Shown here in pieces: positions 16,415 to 25,000 of a stretch of DNA of 32,380 nt. Each line of letters starts with the position of its first letter. The first letter of the stretch is position 1. The notes beneath the pieces were generated by a model. It was not told the origin of the DNA. It saw only the letters and a program-made list of their open reading frames with translations, and did not search any database. The translations under genes were made by a program, and so were the position numbers. The DNA is from an uncultured Clostridia bacterium (GTDB lineage: Bacteria; Bacillota; Clostridia; Oscillospirales; Acutalibacteraceae). The stretch is from NCBI GenBank assembly GCA_947630835.1, contig CANRIZ010000025.1:1-32380 (forward strand). Reading direction: 5' to 3'.

Positions 16415-17110
16415 TTATTCTTTTCTCGGATCTATATACTTTACGGCTTCGTTAAATCTGCCGTATGTTCCTATTGACTTTTCATACGCTTCGTTGGGCT
16501 CCATACCCTGCTTTATAAAGTCCGTCATCTTGCCGAGGGAAACGAACTCGTAACCGATTACCTCGTCGTTCTCGTCAAGAGCCATTCTTGTGCAATAGCC
16601 CTCTGTCATCTCAAGGTAACGTACGCCCTTTGACTTCGTACCGTACATAGTGCCTACCATTGAACGGTAGCCCTTGCCGAGATCCTCCATACCTGCGCCG
16701 ATAACAAGTCCGTCGTCGGAAAATGCGGACTGAGTGCGGCCGTAAACTATCTGCAAAAACAATTCTCTCATTGCGGTATTGATAGCGTCGCAAACGAGGT
16801 CGGTGTTAAGCGCCTCAAGGATTGTTTTGCCGGGGAGAATTTCCGCCGCCATGGCAGCCGAATGAGTCATACCCGAGCAGCCGATTGTTTCAACAAGAGC
16901 CTCCTCGATAACGCCGTTTTTAACGTTGAGAGAAAGCTTGCAGCCGCCCTGCTGGGGAGCGCACCAGCCTATGCCGTGCGTATAACCCGAAATATCGGTA
17001 ATCTGCTTGGAAGCAACCCATTTGCCCTCTTCGGGAATGGGAGCCGGGTCATGGTGGGGACCCTTTTTAACACAGCACATATTTTCCACTTCATGTGAAT
17101 AGTTAATCAT
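16415..17110 (-). CDS. NifU/IscU-like iron-sulfur scaffold-type protein
   Basis: This 231-residue protein resembles the N-terminal domain of NifU/IscU scaffolds in the stretch IGCSGMTHSAAMAAEILPGKTILEAL (about 76-101, motif GCSGM with C78). It is longer and has family-specific extensions. Cysteines lie at 12, 13, 50, 57, 78, 107 and 163. C50, C78 and C107 are plausible cluster ligands by analogy with IscU, though I cannot confirm the match. No IscS/NifS desulfurase gene is in this window, so a housekeeping assembly role is not shown by context. It is the first gene of a two-gene operon with the GGGtGRT protein, a pairing I recall from other Clostridia. The ATG at 17110 follows AAAGGAG with about 10 bases between, and a consensus promoter lies just upstream. 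Confidence 0.85.
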   Translation of the reverse strand: MINYSHEVENMCCVKKGPHHDPAPIPEEGKWVASKQITDISGYTHGIGWCAPQQGGCKLSLNVKNGVIEEALVETIGCSGMTHSAAMAAEILPGKTILEALNTDLVCDAINTAMRELFLQIVYGRTQSAFSDDGLVIGAGMEDLGKGYRSMVGTMYGTKSKGVRYLEMTEGYCTRMALDENDEVIGYEFVSLGKMTDFIKQGMEPNEAYEKSIGTYGRFNEAVKYIDPRKE

Positions 17111-17151
17111 AAAATGATAACTCCTTTCCTTTTGATAATAAATTATTATAT

Positions 17152-17180
17152 ATTATACAAGTTTGTCAATTAATTATCAA
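17152..17180 (-). promoter_or_regulatory. strong promoter of the NifU-like/GGGtGRT operon
   Basis: TTGATA (17180-17175), a 17-base spacer and a perfect TATAAT (17157-17152) lie on the minus strand. A second TATAAT overlaps downstream. The leader is about 35-40 bases. Confidence 0.8.
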
Positions 17181-17199
17181 TAGGCAATATATAATTAAA

Positions 17200-17448
17200 T
17201 CAGAAATTTTGGTATGTTTTTTTGTGATAAATGCGGTTTTGCGACTTGTTTTCATAATAATTTTCGAGGATTTCGGCGATATTGCGCACGTCTCTGCGCA
17301 TTTCGTAAAGGCAGCATAAATTCCTGTTTGCGGTATGCTTCTTAGCGCCCGTTAAGCCCTTCGAGTCTTCCCTGAGCGCGTCTATTTGCCTTGTAAGCCT
17401 TTGCTCATCCTCCCTGTACGTTTTCGCCAATTCTTTTAATGAGGTCAT
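17200..17448 (-). CDS. small helical protein, unknown
   Basis: This is an 82-residue charged protein, MTSLKELAKTYREDEQRL onward, predicted to be mostly alpha-helical with heptad-like spacing. It has a mid-region CC pair (NLCCLYEMRRD) and a basic, tyrosine-rich tail. I do not recognise a named family, although similar short proteins occur in Clostridia. The ATG at 17448 has AAAGGAC about 10 bases upstream; the longer frame from 17520 starts upstream of the predicted transcription start and is rejected. It has its own promoter. The stop is at 17200 and no terminator is seen before the next operon promoter (17152-17180), so it may read into that operon. Confidence 0.65.
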   Translation of the reverse strand: MTSLKELAKTYREDEQRLTRQIDALREDSKGLTGAKKHTANRNLCCLYEMRRDVRNIAEILENYYENKSQNRIYHKKTYQNF

Positions 17449-17463
17449 ATATTTTAGTGTCCT

Positions 17464-17571
17464 TTCGTAACATTTGCCGGCGTTATTTATTATAGTAATA
17501 AATATAAACCAAGGCAACAAATGTTAAAAGGCACTGTACCGTTAAAGGTACTTTGTTACTATTCGTAACAT
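17464..17571. repeat. paired 10-bp direct repeat flanking a small-gene promoter
   Basis: TTCGTAACAT occurs at 17464-17473 (leader, just upstream of the ribosome-binding site) and again at 17562-17571 (upstream of the -35). The upstream copy forms part of an inverted repeat GTTAC-TATTC-GTAAC (17555-17569). A second inverted repeat, GTACC-N6-GGTAC, lies at 17536-17551. The layout could be an operator pair. Confidence 0.45.
17489..17517 (-). promoter_or_regulatory. promoter of the small helical protein gene
   Basis: TTGCCT (17517-17512), a 17-base spacer and TATAAT (17494-17489) lie on the minus strand. The start of transcription near 17481 gives a 33-base leader. Confidence 0.65.
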
Positions 17572-17646
17572 ATTTTGATTTAAATTATTTCATATTGCCG
17601 TAAATATACCTTTATAAATTTATGTTGTAAAAACGGCAGGACAAAA

Positions 17647-17672
17647 GGCAGGAAAGCTTTAACTTCCCTGCC
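17647..17672 (-). terminator. terminator of the CNNM-trpS operon
   Basis: On the minus strand GGCAGGGAAG and CTTTCCTGCC pair over 10 bp (one G-U) around a 6-base loop and run into TTTTGTCC. It starts 14 bases after the trpS stop. Confidence 0.75.
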
Positions 17673-17685
17673 CGAAAGCTTTTAC

Positions 17686-18690
17686 TTATTTCACCTGAAC
17701 GAAGCCGACCTTTTTCATAACTTTTTTAAGCGTCGTATAAGCGCGTCTGCTCGCCTTCTCGGCGCCCGCGGCGGCACATTCCAAAAGATAGGCTTTATCG
17801 TTAATCAGCCTTGTGTACTCCTGCTTTAAGGGCCGCAATTCCTCGACAACCGCTTCGCCGACCGCATTTTTAAAATCGCCGTAGCCTTTGCCGTCGAACT
17901 CCCTTTCGATTTCCTCCATATTCTTACCCGTACAGCAGGAATATATGCTCATAAGGTTGTTCACGCCGTCCTTACCCTCGGCATACCGCACCTTTGCCTC
18001 GCTGTCGGTAATGGCGGATTTGATTTTTTTCATAATAACATTGTCGTCGTCAAGTATGGAGATGAACGCCTTGGCGTTTGCGTCGGATTTGCTCATCTTC
18101 TTTGTAGGCTCTTGAAGCGACTTTATGTTTGCGCCGACCTTGCCTATAAACGGTTCGGGGATATTAAAGCATCTTCCGTAAATACCGTTAAAGCGCTCGG
18201 CAATATCCCTTGTAATTTCGAGATGCTGTTTCTGGTCTGCGCCTATGGGAACGTAATCGGTCTGATAAAGCAGTATATCCGCCGCCATAAGTATGGGATA
18301 GGCAAAAAGCCCTACGTTTACGTTGTCCGCATGCTTTTCGCTCTTATCCTTAAACTGAGTCATTCTTGAAGCCTCGCCGAACTGCGTATAACATTCAAGT
18401 ATCCACGCAAGCTGACCGTGTTCGGGCACCATACTCTGAATAAATATGGTATTCTTTTCACAGTCAAGACCGAGCGCCAGCAAAAGCGCGTACAGCTCGA
18501 GGCTGCGTCTTCTTAAATCCTCCGGCTTTGGTCTGACGGTAATGGAATGAAGGTCCGCGACCGCAAAAAGGCTGTCGTACTGCTTGGACATATCTTTCCA
18601 ATTCTTAAAAGCGCCCAGGTAATTGCCGAGCGTCGGCGTACCCGTGGGCTGTATAAAGCTTAATACCGTCTTTTTTTCCTGATTTTCCAT
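17686..18690 (-). CDS. trpS: tryptophanyl-tRNA synthetase
   Basis: This 334-residue class I aminoacyl-tRNA synthetase charges tRNA-Trp. The HIGH-like motif is TPTLGNYLG at about 18-26 and the KMSKS motif at 198-202 (KKMSKSDAN). The tryptophan-enzyme segment MVPEHGQLAWILEC and the GADQKQHLEITRDIAERFN stretch are as in bacterial TrpS. The length is normal. The ATG at 18690 follows TTGGAGAATGTGAA. It lies 17 bases after the CNNM-family gene and is almost surely cotranscribed with it. No T-box leader is possible at that spacing, and none is seen upstream of the operon promoter. Confidence 0.97.
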   Translation of the reverse strand: MENQEKKTVLSFIQPTGTPTLGNYLGAFKNWKDMSKQYDSLFAVADLHSITVRPKPEDLRRRSLELYALLLALGLDCEKNTIFIQSMVPEHGQLAWILECYTQFGEASRMTQFKDKSEKHADNVNVGLFAYPILMAADILLYQTDYVPIGADQKQHLEITRDIAERFNGIYGRCFNIPEPFIGKVGANIKSLQEPTKKMSKSDANAKAFISILDDDNVIMKKIKSAITDSEAKVRYAEGKDGVNNLMSIYSCCTGKNMEEIEREFDGKGYGDFKNAVGEAVVEELRPLKQEYTRLINDKAYLLECAAAGAEKASRRAYTTLKKVMKKVGFVQVK

Positions 18691-18707
18691 TTCACATTCT
18701 CCAATTG

Positions 18708-20066
18708 TTATTCATGCTCGGTTTCCTCCCGGTTCTCAACCGGAAGGAGCTCAACCTTAACCTTGCCTATTCTGCGTTCCTCAACGTTTAAAACCGTAAA
18801 CCTGATATTCTCGTATTCGGCAACGTCCTCCTCGCCGTTTTCGGTGGGAAGATAACCCAAAAGGCTTATTATAAAGCCGCCGAGAGTATCGTAGTCGCCG
18901 TCCGGGATTTTAATGCCGAGCTGCTCCTCAACCTCCTCGATATCGGTTATGCCGTCTATGGTGAAGGTGGTTTCGTCAATCCTTGAAATTTCCTCGTCCT
19001 CGTTGTCGTATTCGTCCTGAATATTGCCGACTATCGCCTCTATAACGTCCTCAAGCGTAACTATACCCGCCGTGCCGCCGTATTCGTCAACAACGACCGC
19101 CATTTGTACATGCTTTTCAAGCATCTGCGTTAAAAGCTCGGAGCATTGCTTTGTTTCCGGCACATAATACGCCTCTCTCATAAAGTCCTTGATAGACTTT
19201 GTTTTAGGCAAATTCGAGCCGACGTATTTAAGCAAATCCTTAACGTAAACTATACCCACGATATTGTCCTGGTCCTCTTTGTACACGGGTATTCTCGAAT
19301 ATCCGAACTCTATGGACTTTTCTATAACGTCGGACAGCGGACGGTCGATGTCAACACATTCTATATCCGTTCTGTGCGTCATAATATCCGCAACGTCCAT
19401 ATCGTCAAATTCAAAGATGTTGTTAATCATTTCCTTTTGGACGTCCTCGATAACGCCCTTTTCCTGACCGACGTCAACCATCATTCTTATCTCTTCCTCG
19501 GTTACAACGTCCTCGTCGTCGTTCGGGTCTATGCCGAAGATACGCACAATCGCGTTGGTTGAAGCGGAAAGGAGCTTTACAAAAGGTCTTGCGACTTTAT
19601 TTACAAAAAGCAAGACGGGCACAACGGTAAAGGATACCTTTTCCGGAGCGTGCATAGCTATTTTTTTAGGCGTAAGCTCGCCCAAAACGAGTGAAAAATA
19701 GGACATTATTACCGTAATCAAAACGGTTGACAATACGCTGATAACTCCCACGGGAATAACTCTTGCCACCGAGGTCCCCGCCAGCTTTTCGGTAATCATA
19801 ACGGCAAAGCTCTGCGACGCCGTTGCGCTTGTTAAAAATCCCGCAAGGGTAACGCCGATTTGTATTGTTGATAAAAAGCCGCTTGAATCCTTGGTAAGCT
19901 TCAAAACCTGCTTTGCCTTTTTATCTCCCTCTTCCGCCATTTTTTCTATCTTGTTGTCGTTAAGGGATATGATAGCAATTTCGCTCATGGCAAAAAAAGC
20001 GTTTACCATAATGAGCAGGAACAAAACAATAAGCTTGATAATAATACTCGCAGGGTCTGCGTCCAT
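18708..20066 (-). CDS. CNNM/CBS-domain membrane protein (hemolysin C / CorC family)
   Basis: This 452-residue membrane protein has a CNNM (DUF21) domain with about four membrane segments (about 1-190), a pair of CBS domains (about 210-335, MTHRTDIECVDIDRPLSDV and IVGIVYVKDLLK) and a C-terminal CorC/HlyC domain (about 355-445). Family members are linked to Mg2+ or Co2+ efflux and homeostasis; older annotation calls them hemolysin-like. The membrane signature NAFFAMSEIAIISLNDNKIE and the loop LVLGELTPKKIAM are present. The ATG at 20066 follows AAGGAG. A good promoter lies at 20105-20133, and the gene probably forms an operon with trpS. Confidence 0.93.
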   Translation of the reverse strand: MDADPASIIIKLIVLFLLIMVNAFFAMSEIAIISLNDNKIEKMAEEGDKKAKQVLKLTKDSSGFLSTIQIGVTLAGFLTSATASQSFAVMITEKLAGTSVARVIPVGVISVLSTVLITVIMSYFSLVLGELTPKKIAMHAPEKVSFTVVPVLLFVNKVARPFVKLLSASTNAIVRIFGIDPNDDEDVVTEEEIRMMVDVGQEKGVIEDVQKEMINNIFEFDDMDVADIMTHRTDIECVDIDRPLSDVIEKSIEFGYSRIPVYKEDQDNIVGIVYVKDLLKYVGSNLPKTKSIKDFMREAYYVPETKQCSELLTQMLEKHVQMAVVVDEYGGTAGIVTLEDVIEAIVGNIQDEYDNEDEEISRIDETTFTIDGITDIEEVEEQLGIKIPDGDYDTLGGFIISLLGYLPTENGEEDVAEYENIRFTVLNVEERRIGKVKVELLPVENREETEHE

Positions 20067-20104
20067 AAAATATTTACTCCTTAATAAAATAAAAATACTG
20101 ATAT

Positions 20105-20133
20105 ATTTTATATCAAATTCTATATATAGTCAA
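20105..20133 (-). promoter_or_regulatory. sigma-A-type promoter of the CNNM-trpS operon
   Basis: TTGACT (20133-20128), a 17-base spacer and TAAAAT (20110-20105) lie on the minus strand, immediately after the FRG gene stop at 20140. Confidence 0.75.
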
Positions 20134-20139
20134 GTACGC

Positions 20140-21126
20140 TTAATTGTAATTGCGAACCGCCTTTGAGATATTAAGCAGACATTCGTATCTGTACTCCGGC
20201 GCGTTTTTTGTAATCAAACGGTTGAGCTCAAACGCAAGCTCCTTGTTTATAATGTACTTTTTGATTTCAAACTCCTGCCTTATTCCCTTTGTGAGGTATT
20301 TTGAATCTATAAGATTAAAGCCGTCGAGCAAAAGGAAAACGCCCTGCTGGAATTTCATCAAATCGTTTGTCGGTATATCTATAAGCTTTGCGCCGGGCAA
20401 AAGAGAAGTCAGCGCCTTCTCAAAGCGTTTAAATTCGCTTATTATATTTTTGTTTTTAATCTCCTCTATAAGCTCCCTTTGCTGCTTTATGCTTTTTATC
20501 TTCTTTTGGGATATTTTTGATAAAATATCCGCTTTCCCAATAGGATTAATATTGATGATATTGACGTTATATTCCGAAAGCCATTCGTTTACCTGCTCAA
20601 TATCCTCGGTGGTGTCGTTATTCAAAATATCCCGAACGGTGTAAATTACAAAATCGTCCCGAGCCGCTTCCCTGCCCTTTAAAGCGAACGAAACGGCAAC
20701 GTAAAGGCTTTTTGTAAAATCAATAAACGGGCTTATATCAAGATAATGTTGTGCAAACGCGGTCATATTATACATTTTATGTATATCCGCTTCGCCGTAA
20801 AGCAGAAAGTATATATCCATAAACTGTTTTTTTGAGCTGTACAGTTCAAACAGGCTTTTCGCATTGATATTAAGCGCTCTTTCCGTTCTGAGCTCTTTAA
20901 GCTCCGCCGCCTTTTCCCTTAAAAGCGTGGGAATGAGCCGCCTTTCCTCCGAAAATATGCGCTCTCCCCTGTAATAGAGCTTATCGCCCCGAATAAAAGG
21001 CAGATAAAGCTCCGTTTTGAATTTTTCAAAAGAGTCTATCTCCGTTACCGAAGCGTTAAAGTTAATGTCAAGCGCGTCCTCGATTTTTTCAACTATTTGC
21101 GGTTTGATAATTTCTTCTTTAAGCAT
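20140..21126 (-). CDS. FRG-domain protein, function unknown
   Basis: This is a 328-residue soluble protein with an FRG domain. The signature arginine-glycine segment is LYYRGERIFSEERRLIPTLLR (about 50-70, with the RG pair). The second conserved block is AQHYLDISPFIDFTKSLYVAVSFAL (about 124-148), matching the QH...D-T pattern of the family. The C-terminal half (about 170-328) is lysine- and isoleucine-rich and unassigned. The activity of FRG domains is unknown to me. Some occur in mobile or defence-related contexts, but no defence partner is seen here. It lies 8 bases after the lysoplasmalogenase-like gene and appears to share its promoter. The ATG at 21126 follows AGGGAAACGT. No terminator follows; the next promoter overlaps its 3' flank. 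Confidence 0.8.
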   Translation of the reverse strand: MLKEEIIKPQIVEKIEDALDINFNASVTEIDSFEKFKTELYLPFIRGDKLYYRGERIFSEERRLIPTLLREKAAELKELRTERALNINAKSLFELYSSKKQFMDIYFLLYGEADIHKMYNMTAFAQHYLDISPFIDFTKSLYVAVSFALKGREAARDDFVIYTVRDILNNDTTEDIEQVNEWLSEYNVNIININPIGKADILSKISQKKIKSIKQQRELIEEIKNKNIISEFKRFEKALTSLLPGAKLIDIPTNDLMKFQQGVFLLLDGFNLIDSKYLTKGIRQEFEIKKYIINKELAFELNRLITKNAPEYRYECLLNISKAVRNYN

Positions 21127-21134
21127 ACGTTTCC

Positions 21135-21848
21135 CTATGACTGAATAAATAAAATACTCGTCCCCAATAAAATCTGACCGAGGAAATAGGTTGTGATGTT
21201 AAACACCTTGAGAGGTCTGTTTTTATCCTGACCTCCGAACATAAGAAAGACTATGGTTGCGTCCGAAAGCACAAAAAGCAGAGCGCCGAGCATAACCGTG
21301 AGCGCAACGCTGAGCGTACCCTGAAGTCTTATAGTAATTTGGAAGGCCGTTACAAGCATAGTTACCAAAACTATTGTATAAAACAAAACCGGTATTGCGA
21401 AGATGCCGAGCTTGATTTTATTGACGGCGGCAATTATTACGCCTATGCCGACAAGCGCGAATATAACTATCAGCGCCCTGTAATCAAACACCTTTGATTG
21501 CGGAAAATAATTTTTCATAGCGAGCGAAAAGGCAATTATATAAAAAATGTGACCTATGAAAAACGAAATTCCGCCCGAAACGGTAACCGCCTTTTTAAGA
21601 GTAGGATAGTGTATAAGCAAATCGCCCACGAGCCCGAACGACAGACCCGTAAGCATTAAAGCCGTATAGGAGCTGTAGTTGTTTGAATAAAACATACAGC
21701 ACAGCGCCGCAATCATAAAAAGCGCGGAGCAAACCATTTTGTATTTCAACGATTTCATACATTTATTGGGCCATACCGCCTTTAAAAACATAGGCACAAA
21801 ATAGAACTCCGCCGTAACCGCAAGGGCGTAAACAATCATAAAAGCCAT
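21135..21848 (-). CDS. lysoplasmalogenase-like membrane protein (YhhN/TMEM86 family)
   Basis: This is a 237-residue integral membrane protein with about eight hydrophobic segments. It matches the YhhN/TMEM86 family, whose vertebrate members hydrolyse the vinyl-ether bond of lysoplasmalogens. Conserved acidic motifs are visible: LSFGLVGDLLIHYP (about 69-82), the central SFFIGHIFYIIAF, GALLFVLSDATIVF (about 188-201) and the C-terminal TYFLGQILLGTSI. Plasmalogens occur in strict anaerobes, which fits the rest of the window, but the bacterial substrate here is inferred. The ATG at 21848 follows GGGGGTTCGTAT. A promoter is at 21896-21924, and the FRG gene follows closely in the same operon. Confidence 0.85.
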   Translation of the reverse strand: MAFMIVYALAVTAEFYFVPMFLKAVWPNKCMKSLKYKMVCSALFMIAALCCMFYSNNYSSYTALMLTGLSFGLVGDLLIHYPTLKKAVTVSGGISFFIGHIFYIIAFSLAMKNYFPQSKVFDYRALIVIFALVGIGVIIAAVNKIKLGIFAIPVLFYTIVLVTMLVTAFQITIRLQGTLSVALTVMLGALLFVLSDATIVFLMFGGQDKNRPLKVFNITTYFLGQILLGTSILFIQS

Positions 21849-21895
21849 ATACGAACCCCCAAATCAAATTAATTTATTTAAAAACATACAAGTAT

Positions 21896-21924
21896 ATAAT
21901 ATAATCTTTTGACGTGATTTACAA
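21896..21924 (-). promoter_or_regulatory. promoter of the lysoplasmalogenase-FRG operon
   Basis: TTGTAA (21924-21919), a 17-base spacer and TATTAT (21901-21896) lie on the minus strand. The match is moderate at both hexamers. Confidence 0.55.
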
Positions 21925-21966
21925 GAGATTTTTTGTAAATTTACACCCGGCGGCAAGGCAAAGGAA

Positions 21967-21997
21967 AAGCTCCCGCAGCAGCCTGCCGCAGGAGCTT
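21967..21997 (-). terminator. terminator of the PFOR gene
   Basis: On the minus strand AAGCTCC and GGAGCTT pair with further GC pairs (TGCGGCA/TGCTGCG region) around a short loop, followed by TTTTCCTTTGCC. It starts 27 bases after the PFOR stop. Confidence 0.75.
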
Positions 21998-22023
21998 GAA
22001 TTTACTTTTACGCCTTATAAAGC

Positions 22024-25000
22024 TTATTCGGCGTCGGGTTCGTACATAGCCTTGAGCTTTAACAGGTGGTTATATCTGTCGTTAGCCGTCTTTTCAGCCT
22101 TGGTAAAGAGTTCCTCGGCTCTTTCGGGGAACGAGCGTGTAAGTGAAGAATAACGGGCCTCGTTCATAATGAAGTCGCGGTAGCTTTCGCTTCCCTGCTT
22201 TGAATCAATCGTAAACGGATTCTTGCCCTCCGCTTTAAGCTGCGGATTGTAGCGGAACATATTCCAGTAGCCGCAGTCAACAGCTCTCTTCATCTCAGCC
22301 TGGCAGTTCGCCATACCGCCCTTGATTGAGTGCATCTCGCAAGGCGCGTAAGCAATAACGATTGACGGGCCGTGATAAGCTTCCGCCTCTGTCAGAGCTT
22401 TAAGAGTCTGGTTCTGGTCTGCGCCCATAGCTATCTGAGCAACATATACATAGCCGTAGCTCATTGCGATTTCCGCAAGGCTCTTCTTGGCGATGGATTT
22501 ACCTGCCGCCGCAAACTGAGCAACCTGACCGATATTTGAAGCCTTGGAAGCCTGACCGCCTGTGTTGGAGTAAACCTCGGTATCGAATACCATAATGTTT
22601 ACGTCCTCGCCCGAAGCCAAAACATGGTCAACGCCGCCGAAGCCGATGTCGTACGCCCAGCCGTCGCCGCCGAATATCCATACGGATTTCTTTGAAAGGT
22701 ACTCGGCATTGTCGATAATATCCTTCTTTGCTTCGCAGCTGCAGTCAAAGCCCTTGAGAGCTTCAACAAGCTTGTCGGAAGCAGCCTTGTTTGCCTCGCC
22801 GTCGTTTACGGTGTCAAGGTAAGCCTTTGCGGCGTCCAAAACGTCCGCGGGAGCCTTGCCCTCGTTTACAATAGTCTTAACCTTATCGATAAGCCTGTTC
22901 CTTACGGCGTTCTGACCGAGGTACATACCGTAACCGTGCTCTGCGTTATCCTCAAACAGGGAGTTTGCCCAAGCGGGACCGTGACCGTTTTTGTCAACCG
23001 TGTAAGGTGAAGTTGCGGCAGGTCCGCCCCAAATTGACGAACAGCCCGTAGCGTTGGAAATATACATTCTGTCGCCGAAAAGCTGAGTTATAAGCCTTGC
23101 GTAAGAGGTTTCGGCGCAGCCGGCGCATGAACCCGAGAACTCAAGCAACGGAGTCTTGTACTGGCTTCCGATTACCGTCTTGTTGTCGGCAACGTCTTCC
23201 TTAACGCTTACGTTCTTAACCATATAGTCGAACGCCGCCTGCTTGCTGTCCTGAGATTCACGGGGAACCATTTTAAGCGATTTTGTGGGACAAACGCCGA
23301 TACAAACGCCGCAGCCCATACAGTCAAGCGGTGAAACCGCCATGGTGTATTTATAAACGCCCTTGCCCTTGCCTGCCTTTTTGTCAACAATAGACGCACA
23401 TTCGGGAGCGTTTGCCGCTTCCTCGTCGTTGAGAAGATAAGGTCTGATTGTAGCGTGCGGACAAACGTAGGCGCACTTGTTGCACTGAGCGCAGGTTGTG
23501 CCGTCCCATTCGGGAACCATAACCGCAACGCCTCTCTTTTCGTAAGCAGAAGCGCCCTGTTCAAATGTGCCGTCAGCGTGAGAAGTAAACGCCGAAACGG
23601 GAAGCGAATCGCCGTCCATTTTGCCTACGGGCTTCATAATGCTGTCAACCATCTCAACAAGCTTTGCCGGGCCTTCGCTCTTTTCCTCGGCTCCGGTATC
23701 GACAGCGTTTGCCCAATCGGCGGGAACGTCAATCTTAACGTAAGCCGTTGCGCCCGCGTCGATTGCCTTTTCGTTCATCTCGACGATTTCCTTGCCCTTC
23801 TTCATAAACTTCTGGGCTTTTTCCTTCATATAACCGATAGCGTCCTCGGGAGGAAGAACCTTTGCAAGCGAGAAGAACGCCGACTGGAGAACCGTATTTG
23901 TTCTCTTGCCGAGACCTATCTGCGCCGCAAGGTCGATAGCGTTAACGGTGTAAAGCTGAATATTGTTCTTTGCGATATACTGCTTTGTTTCTGCGTTAAG
24001 CTTTTCGCCGAGCTCCTTTTCATCCCACTGGCAGTTGATAAGGAATACGCCGCCGGGCTTAACGTCCTGAACCATCTTGTAGCCCTTTTCTATATATGAG
24101 GGGTTGTGGCAGGCAACAAAGTCCGCTTTATTGATATAGTATGAGCTCTTTATGGGCTTGTCGCCGAAACGGAGGTGGGATATGGTGATACCGCCCGTTT
24201 TCTTTGAGTCATACTGGAAATATGCCTGAACATATTTGTCGGTATGGTCGCCGATTATCTTAATCGAGTCCTTATTTGCACCGACCGTACCGTCGCCGCC
24301 GAGGCCCCAGAATTTACACTCGATAGTACCCTCCGCCGCCGTGATGGGAGCAGGCTTTTCTTCAAGAGAAAGGTGGGTAACGTCGTCGTTTATGCCTATG
24401 GTAAACGCACGGGCGGGAGTGTCCGCGTTAAGATGCTCGTAAACCGCAAAAATGCTTGCGGGAGGAGTATCCTTTGAACCGAGTCCGTATCTGCCGCCGC
24501 AAACCTTGACGCCGTCCCTGCCCTGTTCGTTGAGAGCTGCAATAACATCGAGGAAAAGAGGCTCGCCGATTGAACCGGGTTCCTTTGTTCTGTCAAGAAC
24601 GGCAATTTTCTTAACCGTTGACGGAACAGCGTCCGCAAAAGCCTTGGTTGAGAAAGGTCTGTAAAGGCGAACCTTAATAAGACCAACCTTTTCGCCCTTG
24701 GCAAGGAGATAGTCGATAACCTCCTCCGCAACGTCGCAAACAGAGCCCATGGCTACTATTACTCTCTCGGCGTCCGAAGCGCCGTAATAGTTAAAGAGCT
24801 TATAATCCGTGCCGAGCTTTTCGTTGACCTTGCCCATATATTCCTCAACGATACCGGGAACAGCGTTGTAATACTCGTTGCAAGCCTCTCTGTGCTGGAA
24901 GAAAATATCGCCGTTTTCGTGAGAGCCTCTCATAACGGGTCTTTCGGGATTGAGCGCGCGCTTGCGGAACTCGTTTACCGCGTCCATATCGCACATTTCC

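Noticed and set aside
20067-20140. T-box leader for the trpS operon
   Set aside because: The space upstream of the CNNM-trpS operon is only about 70 bases and is filled by a promoter; no specifier or antiterminator structure is visible.
23455-24099. 214-codon plus-strand frame inside the PFOR gene
   Set aside because: It is the antisense shadow of a strongly conserved, highly biased coding sequence.
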